From positions 31,222 through 95,221 of the forward strand of contig JAWPHD010010292.1 in NCBI GenBank assembly GCA_037043455.1: a DNA stretch of 64,000 bases. The letters are read 5' to 3'. The translations under genes and the position numbers were made by a program. The DNA is from Cyrtodaria siliqua. Its lineage: Eukaryota > Mollusca > Bivalvia > Adapedonta > Hiatellidae. Within the stretch, counting starts at the first letter, position 1, and each line of letters starts with the position of its first letter. A model generated the notes under the pieces. It was not told where the DNA came from. It did no database searches and was given only the letters and a program-made list of their open reading frames with translations. Shown in pieces: positions 34,701-49,700 of the stretch.

Positions 34701-37700
34701 TGAATGCTACCTTTCCAGTTCTAGTTTGGTTGACTCGGATCCTTAAATGCTATATTTCCAGTTCTGGTTTAGTTGACTCTGATCCTTGAATGCTACATTG
34801 CCAGTTCTGGTTTGGTTAACTCGGATCCTTGAATGCTACATTTCCAGTTCTAGTTTAGTTGAATCTGATCCTTGAATGCTACATTTCCAGTTCTGGTTTG
34901 GTTGACTCTGATCCTTGAATGCTACATTTCCAGTTATGGTTTGGTTGACTCTGATCCTCGAATGCTACATTTCCAGTACTGGTTTGGTTGACTCTGATCC
35001 TTGAATGCTACATTTCCATTTCTGGTTTGGTTGACTCGGATCCTTGAATGCTACATTTCCAGTTCTGGTTTGGTTGACTCAGATCCTTGAATGCTACATT
35101 TCCAGTTCTGGTTTGGTTGACTCTGATCCTTCAATGCTACATTTCCAGTTATGGTTTGGTTGACTCTGATCCTTGAATGCTACATTTCCAGTTATGGTTT
35201 GGTTGACTCTGATCCTTAAAAGATACATTTTCAGTTATGGTTTGGTTGACTCTGATCCTTGAATGCTACATTTCCAGTTATGGTTTGGTTAACTCTGATC
35301 CTTGAATGCTACATTTCCATTTCTAGTATCGTTGACTCTGATCCTTGAATGCTACATTTCCAGTTCTGGTTTGGTTAACTCTGATCTTTGAATGCTACAT
35401 TTCCAGTTCTGGTTTGGTTGAATCGGATCCTTGAATGCTACATTTCCAGTTCTAGTTTGGTTGAATCTGATCCTTGAAAGCTACATTTCCCGTTCTGGTT
35501 TGGTTGACTCTGATCCTTGAATGCTACATTTCCAGTTCTGGTTTGGTTGCTTCTGATCCTTGAAAGCTACATTTCCAGTTCTGGTTTGGTTGACTCTGAT
35601 CCTTGAATGCTACATTTCCAGTTCTGGTTTGGTTGACTCTGATCCTTCAAAGCTACATTTCCAGTTCTGGTTTGGTTGACTCTGATCCTTGAATGCTACA
35701 TTTCCAGTTCTGGTTTGGTTTTCTCTGATCCTTCAATGCTACATTTCCAGTCCTTGTTTGGTTGACTCTGATCCTTGAATGCTACATTTCCAGTTCTGGT
35801 TGTTTGACTCTGATCCTTGAAAGCTACATTTCCAGCTCTGGTTTGGTTGACTCTGATCCTTGAAAGCTACATTTCCAGTTCTGGTTTGGTTGACTCGGAT
35901 CCTTGAATGCTACATTTCCAGTTCTGGTTTGGTTGAATCGGATCCTTGAATGCTACATTTCCAGTTCTAGTTTGGTTGAATCTGATCCTTGAATGCTACA
36001 TTTCCAGTTCTGGTTTGGTTGACTCTGATCCTTGAATGCTACATTTCCAGTTCTGGTTTGGTTGACTCTGATCCTTGAATGCTACATTTCCACTTCTGGT
36101 TTGGTTGACTCTGATCCTTGAATGCTACATTTCAAGTTATGGCTTGGTTGACTCTGATCCTTGAAAGCTACATTTCCAGTTTTGGTTTGGTTGATTCTGA
36201 TCCTTGAAAGCTACATTTCCAGTTCTGGTTTGGTTGACTCTGATCCTTGAATGCTACATTTCCAGTTCTGGTTTGGTTGATTCTGATCCTTGAAAGCTAC
36301 ATTTCCAGTTCTGGTTTGGTTGACTCTGATCCTTGAATGCTACATTTCTAGTTCTGGTTTGGTTGATTCTGATACTTAAATGCTACATTTCCAGTTCTTG
36401 ATTGGTTGACTCTGATCCTTGAATGCTACATTTCCAGTTCTGGTTTGGTTGACTCTGATCCTTGAATGCTACATTTGCAGTTCTGGTTTGGTTGACTCTG
36501 ATACTTGAATGCTACATGTCCAGTTCTGGTTTGGTTGACTCGGATCCTTGAATGCTACATTTCCAGTTCTGGTTTGGTTGACTCGGATCCTTGAATGCTA
36601 CATTTCCAGTTCTGGTTTGGTTGAATCTGATCCTTGAATGCTACATTTTCAGTTCTGGTTTGGTTGACTTTGATCCTTGAATGCTACATTTCCCGTCTTT
36701 TATCTATTATATCTGATTTTGACATAGTGATGCAACATATCTTAGATGTAAAAGGTACTAAAGTTCTTATCACCTCATATCATGAATTGAACTGATTGAC
36801 ACTGACGGCATGCTTTGATATGGGAACATACATCTTTAGGTATCACCCCATATCATAAATTGAACTGATTGACACTGACGGCGTGCTATGATATGGGAAC
36901 ATACATCTTTAGGTGATATAACATTCATGTTGTTTGCACAAAGATTTCTTGTTTGTTTGTTTAGTGTTTAACGTCAATTTCCAGAAAAGTTTAAGCCATG
37001 TATGACGGGCAATATTTTAGTGGTAGAGACAGACTACCCACGTATTCCTGGATAGAACCAGTACTATATACCTCCCGCCGTAAAAATCGACACATTCTCA
37101 ATTGCAATTCGAGCTTCCAGTGGGATTCGAACCTGCAGGGTGGGAGTCGAGAAGGTTTCAAACGTCTATACCCTCTTGAACACGGACGCGCTTTACATAA
37201 AGAGCAATATGGGATAGATGCACAGAGTGGGAGAGCATACACTCGTTAATAGACTAGTCTATTCCAATATCTTCTCATAGAAAACTCGATGATGTCAAGA
37301 CTTGAATATATTGACTGAGCTTAATTCAGAGTCTACATTTTTGCGCCATTTTCACTGAGATCACGTGACTATGTCTTATTGGGTTCGACTTTTTCCCAAT
37401 AAACTTCAGACCTGGTCTGATGAAAATGGTTTTAAATTTTCTAAATCTAAAACCAATTGTATGCACTTTTGTCAACTACGCAAACATCACGAAGACCCTC
37501 ATCTAACACTGGGCGGTTCACCTTTACCAGTAGTGGATGAGACAAAATTCCTAGGTCTTATTTTTGATCGTAAATTAACGTTTATACAACACCTTAAATA
37601 CTTGAAGGCCAAATGCCTTAAAGCTCTTAACTTACTTAAAGTTGTTGCAAACACTAATTGGGGAGCAGATCGAAAAGTCCACTTGCGACTTTACAGATCT

Positions 37701-40700
37701 CTTATCAGATCCAAGCTGGACTACGGCTCAATAGAATATGGATCAACTCGCAAGTCATACTTGCAGATGCTCGATCCTATACATATCAAGGATTACGGCT
37801 CGCCTTCGGAGCCTTTCGTACATCACCAGCCGAAAGTCTATATGTTGAAGCTAATGAACCATCACTGTCTCATAGACGGGACAAATTAGCCCTTCAGAAT
37901 ACCATTAAATTACAATTTAACCCTTCAAATCCAACTTTCGATACTGTTTTTAATCCTAATTATGAACCTCTTTTTGATCGAAACCCGAAGGACATTCGGA
38001 AATTTGGTCTTCGTATTAAACCAAAATTAAGAGTCACTGAAATCGACCTAAATTCGATTGCCAAGTACAAAGTACCTCAAATTCCACCGTGGACTTTGGA
38101 AACACCAACAATTATTTTCGATCTTTGTTATAGTAACAAATCCAGTACAGACTACAGACCCAACTGTCTTTCAAAGCAAATTTAATGAAATTAAATCGAA
38201 ATACAGTAACTTTCAACATATATACACAGATGGTTCTAAAGATGGAGATAAAGTAGCTGCAGCAGCTGTTGTTCACAGCATAAAGAGCCGCCTGCCTGAC
38301 AAGGCCTCTATCTTTTCAGCTGAACTTAAGGCAATTGAACTTGCCTTAAATTATATTCGGGAACCTGATGATGACCATTTTGTAATCTTTTCTGATTCCC
38401 TTTCATCTCTTCAAGCACTATGTAATATGAAACATGATAGCCCAGTTGTGCTTCAACTTTTAGAAAAGTACAATTCTCTTATAATTGATCATGTTATTAT
38501 TTTCTGCTGGCTTCCAAGCCATGTAAGAATACGTGGTAATGATAGAGCTGATAGTGCTGCTAAGGCAGCATTAGGTTTACATATATCTAATACCAAATTA
38601 CCTTATACTGATTTTAAAAGTTGTATAAACACATATATTCGTAACTCTTGGCAAGCCGCTTGGGATTTGTCAGTTAACAATAAACTCCATTCAATCAATT
38701 AAACCGTTACTTGGAGAATGGCGTTCTTCTAGTAGACCCATTCGTCGAGAGGAAGTTGTCCTAGCCCGGTGCAGGATAGGGCATACACATTATACTCATT
38801 CATATGTATTACAAGGTGATCAAATACCAGAATGTATACCCTGCTTTGCACCGTTAACGGTCAAACACATATTGCTGGAATGTGTAGACTTTGATCCTAT
38901 GCGTCAAAGGTACTACAATGTTAATACTATGACCGAGTTATTTAATACTATAGATTTTAGTCTAGTTTTATTTCCTGAAGGAAGTCAGACTTTATAAATC
39001 ATTATAATATGTTCTTGTATATAGTTACTTCTTTATATACCCGTTTTTGGGCATTTGTTGATTTACATATATAGTTTATATTACTACCATTTCATCCCTT
39101 ACTTGTAAATAGTGTTTACATAATTTTTTAATTAATCCTGAATAGGGTTTCATTCCAGTACATTCATCTCTCACTTCAACAGAATTTATTCTGTGTATCT
39201 TTCACATCCCAGTACCACATTTGCCTTTTGCTTCAGAATTTTGGCAATGCTCCTTCGTTGATCCAGAATGGGCTGTTCTTCATGCGGGGAAGAATATGGA
39301 AGAGAACCAGAAACATCCTCACGCCGACATTCTCTGCTGGAAAACTTAAACATGTAAGATTCACACGCTATATACTGTTGATTGATAATATGCCATAATA
39401 TTAATGTATATCAGTAATAGTATTGCAGTTTTAATATAATTAAGATTAATAACGATTATAGACATAACATGTTTCACGTACAGGAAAAAAAAGGTTAGCA
39501 AGCAAGGCGGAAGAGTAAGCAGAATGCCGACTGAAGAACACATACATTGTTGGAACACCTGCAGTCGGTTAGCAAGAGCTAAGTACAACCATTTGCAAGC
39601 GACATAGTGAAAGAGAGAGAAAAAATACTCAGCAATAATCAGAGTAAGAGAGTAGAAAAAACCGAGGCAGTTGAATTCGTGGTCACGTTCGACAACCACA
39701 GAGAGAATTTAACATAGACACATATGACTATATGACCACAGATTTGGTAGTACAAGTCACTCAAGTATTTCCAGATATTTGTATATGATCTCCTACCATC
39801 ACCAGCAAACATATACTATAAGGATTGTTGACAGATCCCAAGTTTCAACTCTGTGAGTAAAGGTCCCCGCGGACTATTATAGGTCCGTGCTATTGGCATG
39901 TCAGACAGCGCTTATACAAGGACCCAACAGTTTGAAGCACGATAATGTCCTTCGGGAGATAGTCGACATCTTGGAACGCCAATGAAACGAGAAAGAAAGA
40001 AAAAGATAAATGATAGTACAGCATGACATCCACTGATGGTATTTATCAAGAAAGTGGAGACAGCGAGAACAAAGAGTTAAACTTCATTTTCAGTTCTCGA
40101 CGAATCTCACCAGTGATAGCATACCTTATGAAGCAGTTTGGTGGCTTTTCTGAAATAGTCCAGACCGCGCAGAGGCTAGACATTGTCCTCTAGTAAAAAC
40201 AGACAAGCAACTGTTGATGGTCAAGCTGAACGTGGCTCGGCGTGTCTGATCGGGGAAAGTCCAAGCATAAACAGCGTCTTGAGCAGTGTAGACAGCAAAG
40301 GAGACAATCGAGATTTGTATCACAGGAGTTCCTGTCTAGTCGGCATGGAGGAAGTTCAACACTCTTGGAATCAAAGGCAGAGATAAGAGGGGAAATGTTG
40401 ATGACTTGGTCTTGCAGATGAACAAGCGTCCAGTTGGATGTGGCTAGAAATAGAGAAGCAGAGCTTGAATCATTTCACTGACACTTCATGGTTGGTCATC
40501 ACTACGGATCCACCGCCTTGAGAGTGTCCTGGGCTTAAAGATTAGAAACACTCGTAAATGAGCGGCACCCAGCTTGATGACGTCAGTGGGTTTGCAGTCA
40601 GATGACTGTATATCACACATTGTAAAACTACAGAGAAAGGTATGTATGTGTATGTCTGTGATAAATTCGCTGGGATGTGCTTCTGTTGGTCTTATGTTAT

Positions 40701-43700
40701 ACATGCGGAACATAAACAAAATATTTTTCTTGTTATATTACTTATTGATAATGTGTTTAAATTTAACGTTTACAAAATGCATTTATTGCAGATGATATCA
40801 ACTATTAACAAGAATGCAGATGTGTTGACAAGTGTCCTTTTTAAACACATTGACGAAACTGTAATGGTGAAAGAGTACGTAAATATCTCCTTCAATGTTC
40901 TCTCGACTAGCAAGTATAAGTTATATTAATAATACAATATATCAACGGATCTAATATATATCCATTTATAAATATTCCGAGTATTATTTGGTTTAATAAT
41001 AGTATCTGAAATCACACAAACCGAGTCTGATGTTTTATATATTTCAATTACAAATAACCACTAAAACCTAAAGTCGGTAATACTATATTTTCTCAGATGG
41101 CCCTTGGTTTAAGGCGGTAGCCCTATTGTCAAACCGTTTGTGTTTGTGATGTCGTTTGCATTTTTTATTGCTTTTGCCTTCTTGTTTGTCTGTTTGCGTG
41201 TTTGTTTCTGTGTTTTGTGGTTGTTTGTCCTGGAATGCTACGTTCCCTGTCCGATCTTTTTATATTTCTTACATAAGTTAATTTAATGCTTTGACTATTA
41301 TTTTAGTCAATATTACATTCCAACTTTAAGGAACACATGTATATGAACACAATGCATAAATGAAAATTACATTTGAATATTATTGCTGCAGCTATATCAG
41401 CCACTTTACAATAGACACTATAGCCGCGACGGCATTCAGCATCGACATTGGTTCACAGATCAATCCGGATAACCCGTACGTAAAGAACATGATGTCGACA
41501 TTCAACAGTAGCAAACGGGGAGCTGTAGCAATGGTTCTTACTGGTAAATAAAGAAGATTACGTCAGTTTCCAACAGTAGTAAACTGGGGACTGTAGCAAT
41601 GTTCTTAATGTTAAATAAAGAACATGACAACAGTTCCATGTTCACCGTCATACGCATACCATCTTCCGGATGGCTGAAATGATTGTGCTATAGACATTTT
41701 AAATATTGAGTTCTGCGCAACCCGGGGCTAGATAGCGTGAACGGTAGCAAGCACTTTTCACTACCTTCATCAATCAAATCGAGACTGCAATATTTGTTGT
41801 ACTTATCGTGTTCGGGAATTTCCAAATTTCTCCTTTTATACTTTGTTAACAGCAGTAATCTTGGGGCTTTAGCAATGGTTCTTAATGGATTGGTAAATAA
41901 AGAACATTAAAAACAGTTTTTGACTTTCTTAATGGTAAAGAACATGAAAACAGTTTTTAACAGTAGCAAACTGGGGCTGTAGCAATGGTTCTTAATGGTA
42001 AATAAAGATAAATTCGTTATAGCTGAAACTATATTACTCAGACAAAAATACGTGTTGTCTTTGTGTATATTCACTGTATAAGGCTATCTGTGTTGACATT
42101 CCTTGAATCCGTTTGTTGTTTTGGTAATGTGTGGTTCCCGGACAAAAATAGTGTCACCGCATGCAGAGGAATAAAATCCACCCCATCCCCCGAATTCATG
42201 TTCATTTTTTAATGGTTGTCATGTTCATTAAAAGACCTCATCATGATCCCTGTATTGTTTCAGGTGTTACTTTTGTGGTAACTGGAAATAATGAATGTTT
42301 AAGCATTTTCAGTTTTATCTAGCTGAAAATGGAGATCTAGCTGAAAATGGAGAGTGGGTCTGGAATGTTCATTCCTGTTGACCCCATATATAACCTTTTT
42401 GTGTTGGTGCGCTGTAAAACCCAATTCAATTAATTATAATTCAGTCAAGTATATCGTTCTTTGACAGTACTTTTCTAGTAAAACGTTAACTTTTAGGCAC
42501 TGCTGAGTTTTATTTGTGCAAAAGAACAAGGCATATGCTTTTGTCTGAATATGTATGTTTTTTCTATATAGATCAAGGGCAATAATTCATAAATGTCTTA
42601 ACTAGTCTAAACAGGTTTTAATTTGATCATATCAAAAGAAAGGTTTCAATAACACACAAGTATAATGAAGTCATGAACGGTTGAGCCATTCGATAACTAC
42701 CTTTCATGGAATCAATAAAAAATGCTTGAAAGCATGCAAAAACAGCGATAACGGCGTCGCAACGTGTTTACTACACTTTATCTGCTCAGTAGACGTAGTA
42801 GAGTAAGAAATAACGACAACTGTAGCAACGTTCTGTGCGTGTTTTATCAATATTCTTAGATTTTTGAAATAGTTCAAGTATGGGTTTAAAACCATCAAAC
42901 GTCATTATATCTTATATTTGTGAAAATCCCTTATTCATAATAATGATTCGTTTTTGTCTCGCCTTTTCGCTTTTCGAAGAAAAAGGCGAGTCATATGGAT
43001 CACTTTTCCGGCGGCGGCGACTAATGCGAAGGCGACGGCGACGTGAACATTTGGTTAAAGATTTTTGAAAGGTATATATCTCCTATACCGTCAAAAGTAT
43101 TGTTTTGAAACTTTTTATGAACATTCACTGTCGTAACCCCTTACATCTGCACTAAACCTCACCCCACCAATGACCTTGAACTTGACTTTAAAGACAAGAG
43201 AACATAGTCAAATTTTCTTGGCTAAAGTTTTTGGTTAAAGTTTTTTGGAAGGTATATATCCCCAATACCGTCAAAGGTATTGCTTTGAAACTTTGTATGA
43301 ACATTCACTGACGTAACCCCTTACACTTTCACTAACCGCACCCCACCAATGACCTTGACCTTGACTTTAAAGACAACAGAACTTAGCCAAATTTTCTTGG
43401 CTGAAGATTTTGGTAAAAGTTTTTGGAAGGTATAAATCTCCAATACCATCACCGGTATTGCTTTGATACTTTGTAGGAACATTCACTGGGGTAACCCTTA
43501 CACTTTCACTAAGCCCCACACCACCAATGACATTGACTTGAATTTAAAGAAACGAACTTAGTCAAATTTTCTTGGTTAAAGTTTTTTGGAAGGTATATAT
43601 CTTCAATACCGTCAAATGTATTGCTTTGAAGCTGTGTATGAACAGTCACTGGGGTAACTACTTACCCTTTCAGTAAGCCCCGCCTCACCAATGACCTTGA

Positions 43701-46700
43701 CCTTGACATTAAAGACAACAAAACCTAGTCAGATTTTCCTTGGTTACTTTTTTTTTTGAAGGTATATATCTCCAATACCGTCAAAGGTATTGCTTTAAAA
43801 GAACTTTGTTTGAACATTCACTAGGGTAATCCTTACCCTTTCGCTAAGCTCCACCCCACAAATGTCCTGGACTTTATAGACAAAAGAACTATAAACATTA
43901 AAACCTAGTACTTAAAATGTACTCGATTATATTTTATATACTTTATTTCAAAGTGTGTCCTTTACTTTAGTATTGTTTCCTTGTTCGTTTATTTATTTTT
44001 TATTGCAATGAATAAAATAAAAAATAAAGATAGATATAATATACAACCTACGACCCCAACATTTCATTTTTGTATGGTGTTTTACATCATTTGCAACACA
44101 TGTAAGGTTATATATGACGTGCGAATGTTTTTGGTGGAGGCAGACCACCCACTTTTGTCTGGTTGTACACCTCGCGATATCCGTGAGAGTCGACATGATC
44201 CCAATAAACCAAACCCTCGTTGTGAATGAACAAACACCCAGAAGGCGAGACAGTCCGCGGCGGTGGCCTTGTGATATCTATGTTTGCCATTTCAGCCCTG
44301 ATACCAGGTATAGGACCGTTGTTGTTTAAGCTAGGCATTTCTTTCTGGTCAAATGAAAGTGCCGATTTCTTCGAACAAATGGGCAAGAATCTTATTGCCG
44401 AGAGGAAGACCAGCAAAACAGTAAGTACAATCCCAGAGCTGTAGATAATTGTTGACTACAGTGAGTATTTACTCATCAGATTCAAAAGAATGAGTATTAA
44501 GAATCACGTTAAGAGTAAAAGAAATGTTTAAATTGTCCATGCCTCCTAAATGGATGTGTATCCATTTAATACATTTAAAGAAACAACCATTATGATTAAA
44601 TGGTTGTTATGTAAAACGAAACGCTGTATTGCGTTTGCTCTTAATATAAAGACCCATGCTTAGGACAATTTTCATCATGTACATATGGAATAAACTGTTC
44701 CATCGGACAATACATGCAAATAATAAAATAATACTCGTGATTTTTTAGAAGTTTTGAGTATTTGTAGTAACTTGATGATAACTTGACTTGATATTCACAA
44801 TTGTAAAAAAAAACAGACGTTCTGTTAAAAAAAAAGCAAGTATGAGTGAAATACTTAAAAACTCAGCTTATCTACAGCTCTGAATCCATGTGTACTGTAT
44901 AAATATGACTTTAATTTTAATGTGAGAGCTTTCATGAAGATGCCTATAACATATTTATGGAGTATAGAGGAACATTCAAACGTCGGACAGGATATGTAGC
45001 ATTCACTGAACGCAGTCAACCTAAACACGAGTCAACCAAAACACGCATTCAACACAAACAACATTTGAATATCTGTCTCGTTATACTGCTGCACACCCTC
45101 ACGGGTAAGTTCGGGCCCGTTCTGCGCCTGCGTCTGTTAGTAGACAAGATCAAAAGTGTAAAAGTAAGAAACGGTGAGGAAATAATGCGAAAGGTGTGTT
45201 AAAATTAAAGTGTGAAAAACATAAAATTATGATAAAAACAAAACTACAGCAATTACGGTTTGATGTGGTTGATGCGGCTGACAGCATGCTTGAACTTATT
45301 CAAGTCATGCATTAGTATAACATCTTCTGGTAGAGCATTCCACTGTACTATGGCTAAAGGAAAAAAGGAATAATTGCATTAGTTCTTCATCTGTATGTGA
45401 TTGAATGGCGGCAGTATCTTGAGACCCTGTTGTTACTTTGTATAAATGCTGAAATTGGAAAAGCTACAACGCTAGAAGTAAAGTATACATACGGCACCAC
45501 AAACGTCATTACGTGGTCCGAGTATTAACTTTATACCCCATCCAACCCCTTCTCCAAGAAACAAAAAACGGGGTAGGGCGGGGTATGAAATGAAACCTTA
45601 ATTTTGGCTTTAAATGTTTGCTTATTGTAAAATTAAAACATTTAAGGTAATTTTAAACAGGTGTTAGAAAGTTGGTTTTTGTTTTATATTGATGGATATA
45701 TGTGTACAAACAAAATATATTACCATTTCAGAATTATGAATCTTATTGGAATACATGTAACAATGCTTTAATAATAAACACAGAAAGAGTTGATTTTGAA
45801 ATATTTCATTATTTGTAGAAACATGCTGATTTCCTGGAAATGATGTTGAATGCAGAGTTTGATGAAGCAAAGAGGGAGCATATACAACGCGGTGCTACTT
45901 TGGAAACTGCATCTTCTGAAGATCAGAAGCATCACATTGAACGTAACTTTAAATATTAAGTATTATTTGTGTTTATGTGGATCTGTATTGGGCATTGATA
46001 GCATATTTACTTTAAGTCTCAATTTAAGGTAAACGGTGAGGGAGGTGTTATACCTTGCATTCATGAACATACGCAATAAAACATGTCTGTTACTTTCTGA
46101 GGCGGGTTTGGCGACGCCCAGTGAATAGAACGATGGACTTGAAAACGTGAGGACCTGGATTCAAGCCTCATTGGTGACACTCAGCTTCATTGGTATGTTA
46201 TTGAGCGCGACACTTTCCCTTAGCATCTTCCATCATAGGAATATATTCGTTATTAAGAGTAGGACAGATTCCCAATCTTCCATGTATCCTTCACCTCTCT
46301 CTGAAGCGGCTCAAAATAATATATACTGTTTTGACGTTCCGTTAAACAACATTCAGTTGTATTCTAGATTCATACGACCCTTTTTAGTATTAACTAACAT
46401 TCTGATGAGCGTTTCTTTGTGAAGTGTGGTGACCGGAATAACTCTTAATGCTTTACTAATCAGTAGTGTTATTACTTCATTCTTGATCCTTTGAGGTGTA
46501 GCACACCTATTGCAACACAGGAAGTGTCGGCCTGGGGTAGTCGCATAATGGCGTCAATAAATAATTCTCATTTCTTTTTGTAAAAAAGGCATTTTCACTA
46601 ATTTAAAGTGCTATTTTTGGTTTATATCACATTGTTGATCTATTTGTTACATTTTTCAAGCATTGTCATGTTAAAATTGTGAGTTTTTAATTTATTTTGC

Positions 46701-49700
46701 TTATATGGAAATGAGTGTATGAATACAATATTATGGCATCTCAGTGTTTATGTTTTTAAAGGGAGCATTCATTCATGAGACAAGTTCTTTCGTAGAAGAT
46801 ACATGACCCCATTTTTCTGTGGATTTTTAGCCAGCATATGTGTCATTTGTGATGAGAATGTAAATTATTCATTTTTAATTTGGGCCTTGATATGAATGAC
46901 AACATGGCATTTAAATTTTAATTCACACACAACTCAATGCAACAATCAATGGGCGTGTTACACCTTGAGATCATCGATTCAATTTCGTTACAACACCTTT
47001 GAGTTACCTCCCGTGTGGTTATCTCTCATGCACATACTCAATAATGAATACTGATAAGGGTGATCCTTGAGAGGTAATATAAGAAACAACACCTATCACG
47101 CCCCCTAACACAGGCTTAAGCGGTATTCCACTTCAAAACCACCTATATTGGGCTCGTTGGTTCCAAAGGACCAATAAAAGTAACACTACTTATTCGAGGA
47201 AGCTTTTACAGCCGTCAAACTGCACTAAACAAACGATAGTGTGAATGTGAAACCGGGTCTGCTAATTTATTCTCTTGGTAGTGTTTGTTAGTTTCAAGGG
47301 ATCTCCCTTTTCAGTAATCATTAACATTACCACTAGATCTTGTCTAGTGCTGTATGGCGGCTCTAAAGTGTCTCCCCGTGCTACAAATCAGCAGTGTTAT
47401 GTCTTGCTGGTCCTTCGAAATCATCGATCTCAATATAAGTGGCTTTGTAGTAGAATACCACTTAAACCGGTGCTAAGTGTTGCTTCTTACGTTACCTCTC
47501 ATGAACAGACCAATTACAACGAGTCTGCTACTTTATTCTCTTAGCTGTGTTTGTTGCTTCCAAAGGATCTCCCTTTGCAGTATTTATTAAAGTATATTTT
47601 ACTATAAGATTAACCGGATTTTCGGAGCATGGGAGGCGTTGATACGTTGCATTTGACGAAGAGAAAGAATAAAACCGAGTCTGCTGCTTTCTTCTGGTGT
47701 TTGTGTTTGACTTTATTATCATTATTTATTAGTATTAGTCCAACGGTAGCAAAATATGTTTTGCTAGAAAAAATTAAATTACGACTGCTTTTTTAATTAG
47801 TTTGAGTGAATTTAACAAGTTTCAAGAGCACTCTAAGAGAAAACATTTTATATGAGCATTTGAAATTAACTCAAATGTTCGTAAAAACTCGACATTAGAG
47901 AAACCATCTCGCCAAATAACGTTTAAATTACACGACAGAAACCGTTCATCAAAACTCTATTCAGGTTTTCAGGTCATATAATAATGTATATATGTCGATT
48001 AAAAGCATAGGTTTATAAAACACCCGTGATTGAATATCCGTAAAATGAATTACCTTAAATTATACTCTCCAGTTTTGAAGTTTGGCCTGGCTGGGTAAAG
48101 CCGTTTATATTGTGTCTATAGATCGAGTTTTGGATTCTCAAAATATGTAAGTTATATATATACCTCGTCATCAGTAGATTTAGAAACGGTGGTGTACATA
48201 TGTTGTAAAATGTGCCTATTGATGGCGGTATAGGGATTTTAAAAATGTATAAGTGTTTAAATTGCAGAACTGACCGACGAAGAGATTAATGGACAAATAT
48301 TTGGATTTTTCCTGGCTGGTATGGAAACAAGCGCGGCGTTGTTGATGTATTCAGCATACATTCTCGCACTTCATCCAGATATAGATGAGAAACTTGTCGA
48401 AGAAATTCAGGAGCACATTGGAATGGTACAATCAAAATTTAACTTTTTACTGACTGCGAAACAAACCTGTCTGTCCGTATGTTTGTCCATCTACGCGTTT
48501 TGACTTTTAAGTTAGCGTTTTTGGTTAAAGGTTTTTGTTTTTTTTTCCCTCTTTTTTAAAAACACATTGTCCGAAAGATTTAAAACGTGGCATACGTGTT
48601 CATTAACATTACACAATGTTATATGACAAGAACCAGAATTGTAATATTTTACCTAAATGATCTACTTTTGTTACTTAGATATTTTCAATTAAAATGTTGC
48701 ATTTACAGTCATATTCGCAATCCGAAGTTGGCACCACTATTGGTGTTTCTTATTTGAAGTTTGACTTGAAGGTCTCGAAAGTTTTGGGGAACAATGGTCA
48801 ATTAGTGCGCCATTGCAGCCTTATATGTATAATACGCTGTTAAACTGGTTTAATTATCATTAAGAAAACTTTTACACGTTAAAATTGAAATGTCTTATAA
48901 CTTATAACTTATTAATGCATTTTGTTTTACAAAAGATATGCTTTGTTAAAACCTAAACCTAAATGAGCCTAAATGAGCCGGTATCTAAAGAAAAGCCAGC
49001 GTTCCAAAACACATTTTTGTGTAAACACGTTTTGCTAGTTTTTCCCTCATATATATATATACTGATAAAATAAGTTTAGCAAGTAAATACCTTATAAATC
49101 CCGTTGACCAGATTCTAGGATATGTGTAGAAGCGTTACAAACATACTTATCAGTTATATTAAGAGAATAAGACTCAAAAGCAATATGCGAAAACAATAGC
49201 AACATGTGGTAATCTATATGTTTTACAGAAATTATAATTTCGCTCTTATTTCAATGTAAAGGGAGGTAATTTCACAACTAGTTTGGTTCCCTATATCTTT
49301 ATAATGGCAAAGAAATTGTCAATTGTTTTAGCGGTTTTTAACACTACTGGTTTAGCTCTACTGGTCCAGCAGAGCTTATGGGATGGCGAGTTGTCCGCCG
49401 TCCGTCCGTCTTCCGTTAACTTTTGCCTCGTTTACACGATAGCGCCTTCATTTTACATCCGATGTTTTTCAAACTTTAACAGATTGTTGATATCAATCAA
49501 AGCTCGGACGAGTTCGAAAACCAGTCAGTTCGGACCAGTAACACAAAAGTTATGGCTCTTGGTTTAGTTAAAAGAGCTGTATTTCGCATCGTTAACACGA
49601 TAGAGCCTTTATATTTCATCCGATCAAACTTTACCAGATTGTTGATATCAATGAAAGTGTCGCAACCGACCCTATCGTTTGCTGTCTCGATAGATGTTTA

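Noticed and set aside
31448..36695. CRISPR-like array of direct repeats
   Set aside because: Units are head to tail with no unique spacers, and the genome is eukaryotic.
44957..45202. 81-codon ORF in intron 8
   Set aside because: Overlaps decayed family A-like text; no homology or exon signals.
48321..48503. Extension of exon 10 past 48425
   Set aside because: Beyond GTACAA the reading loses P450 similarity, and the TCTGTCCGTATGTTTGTCC run is intronic repeat. Phase with exon 11 fits only at 48425.
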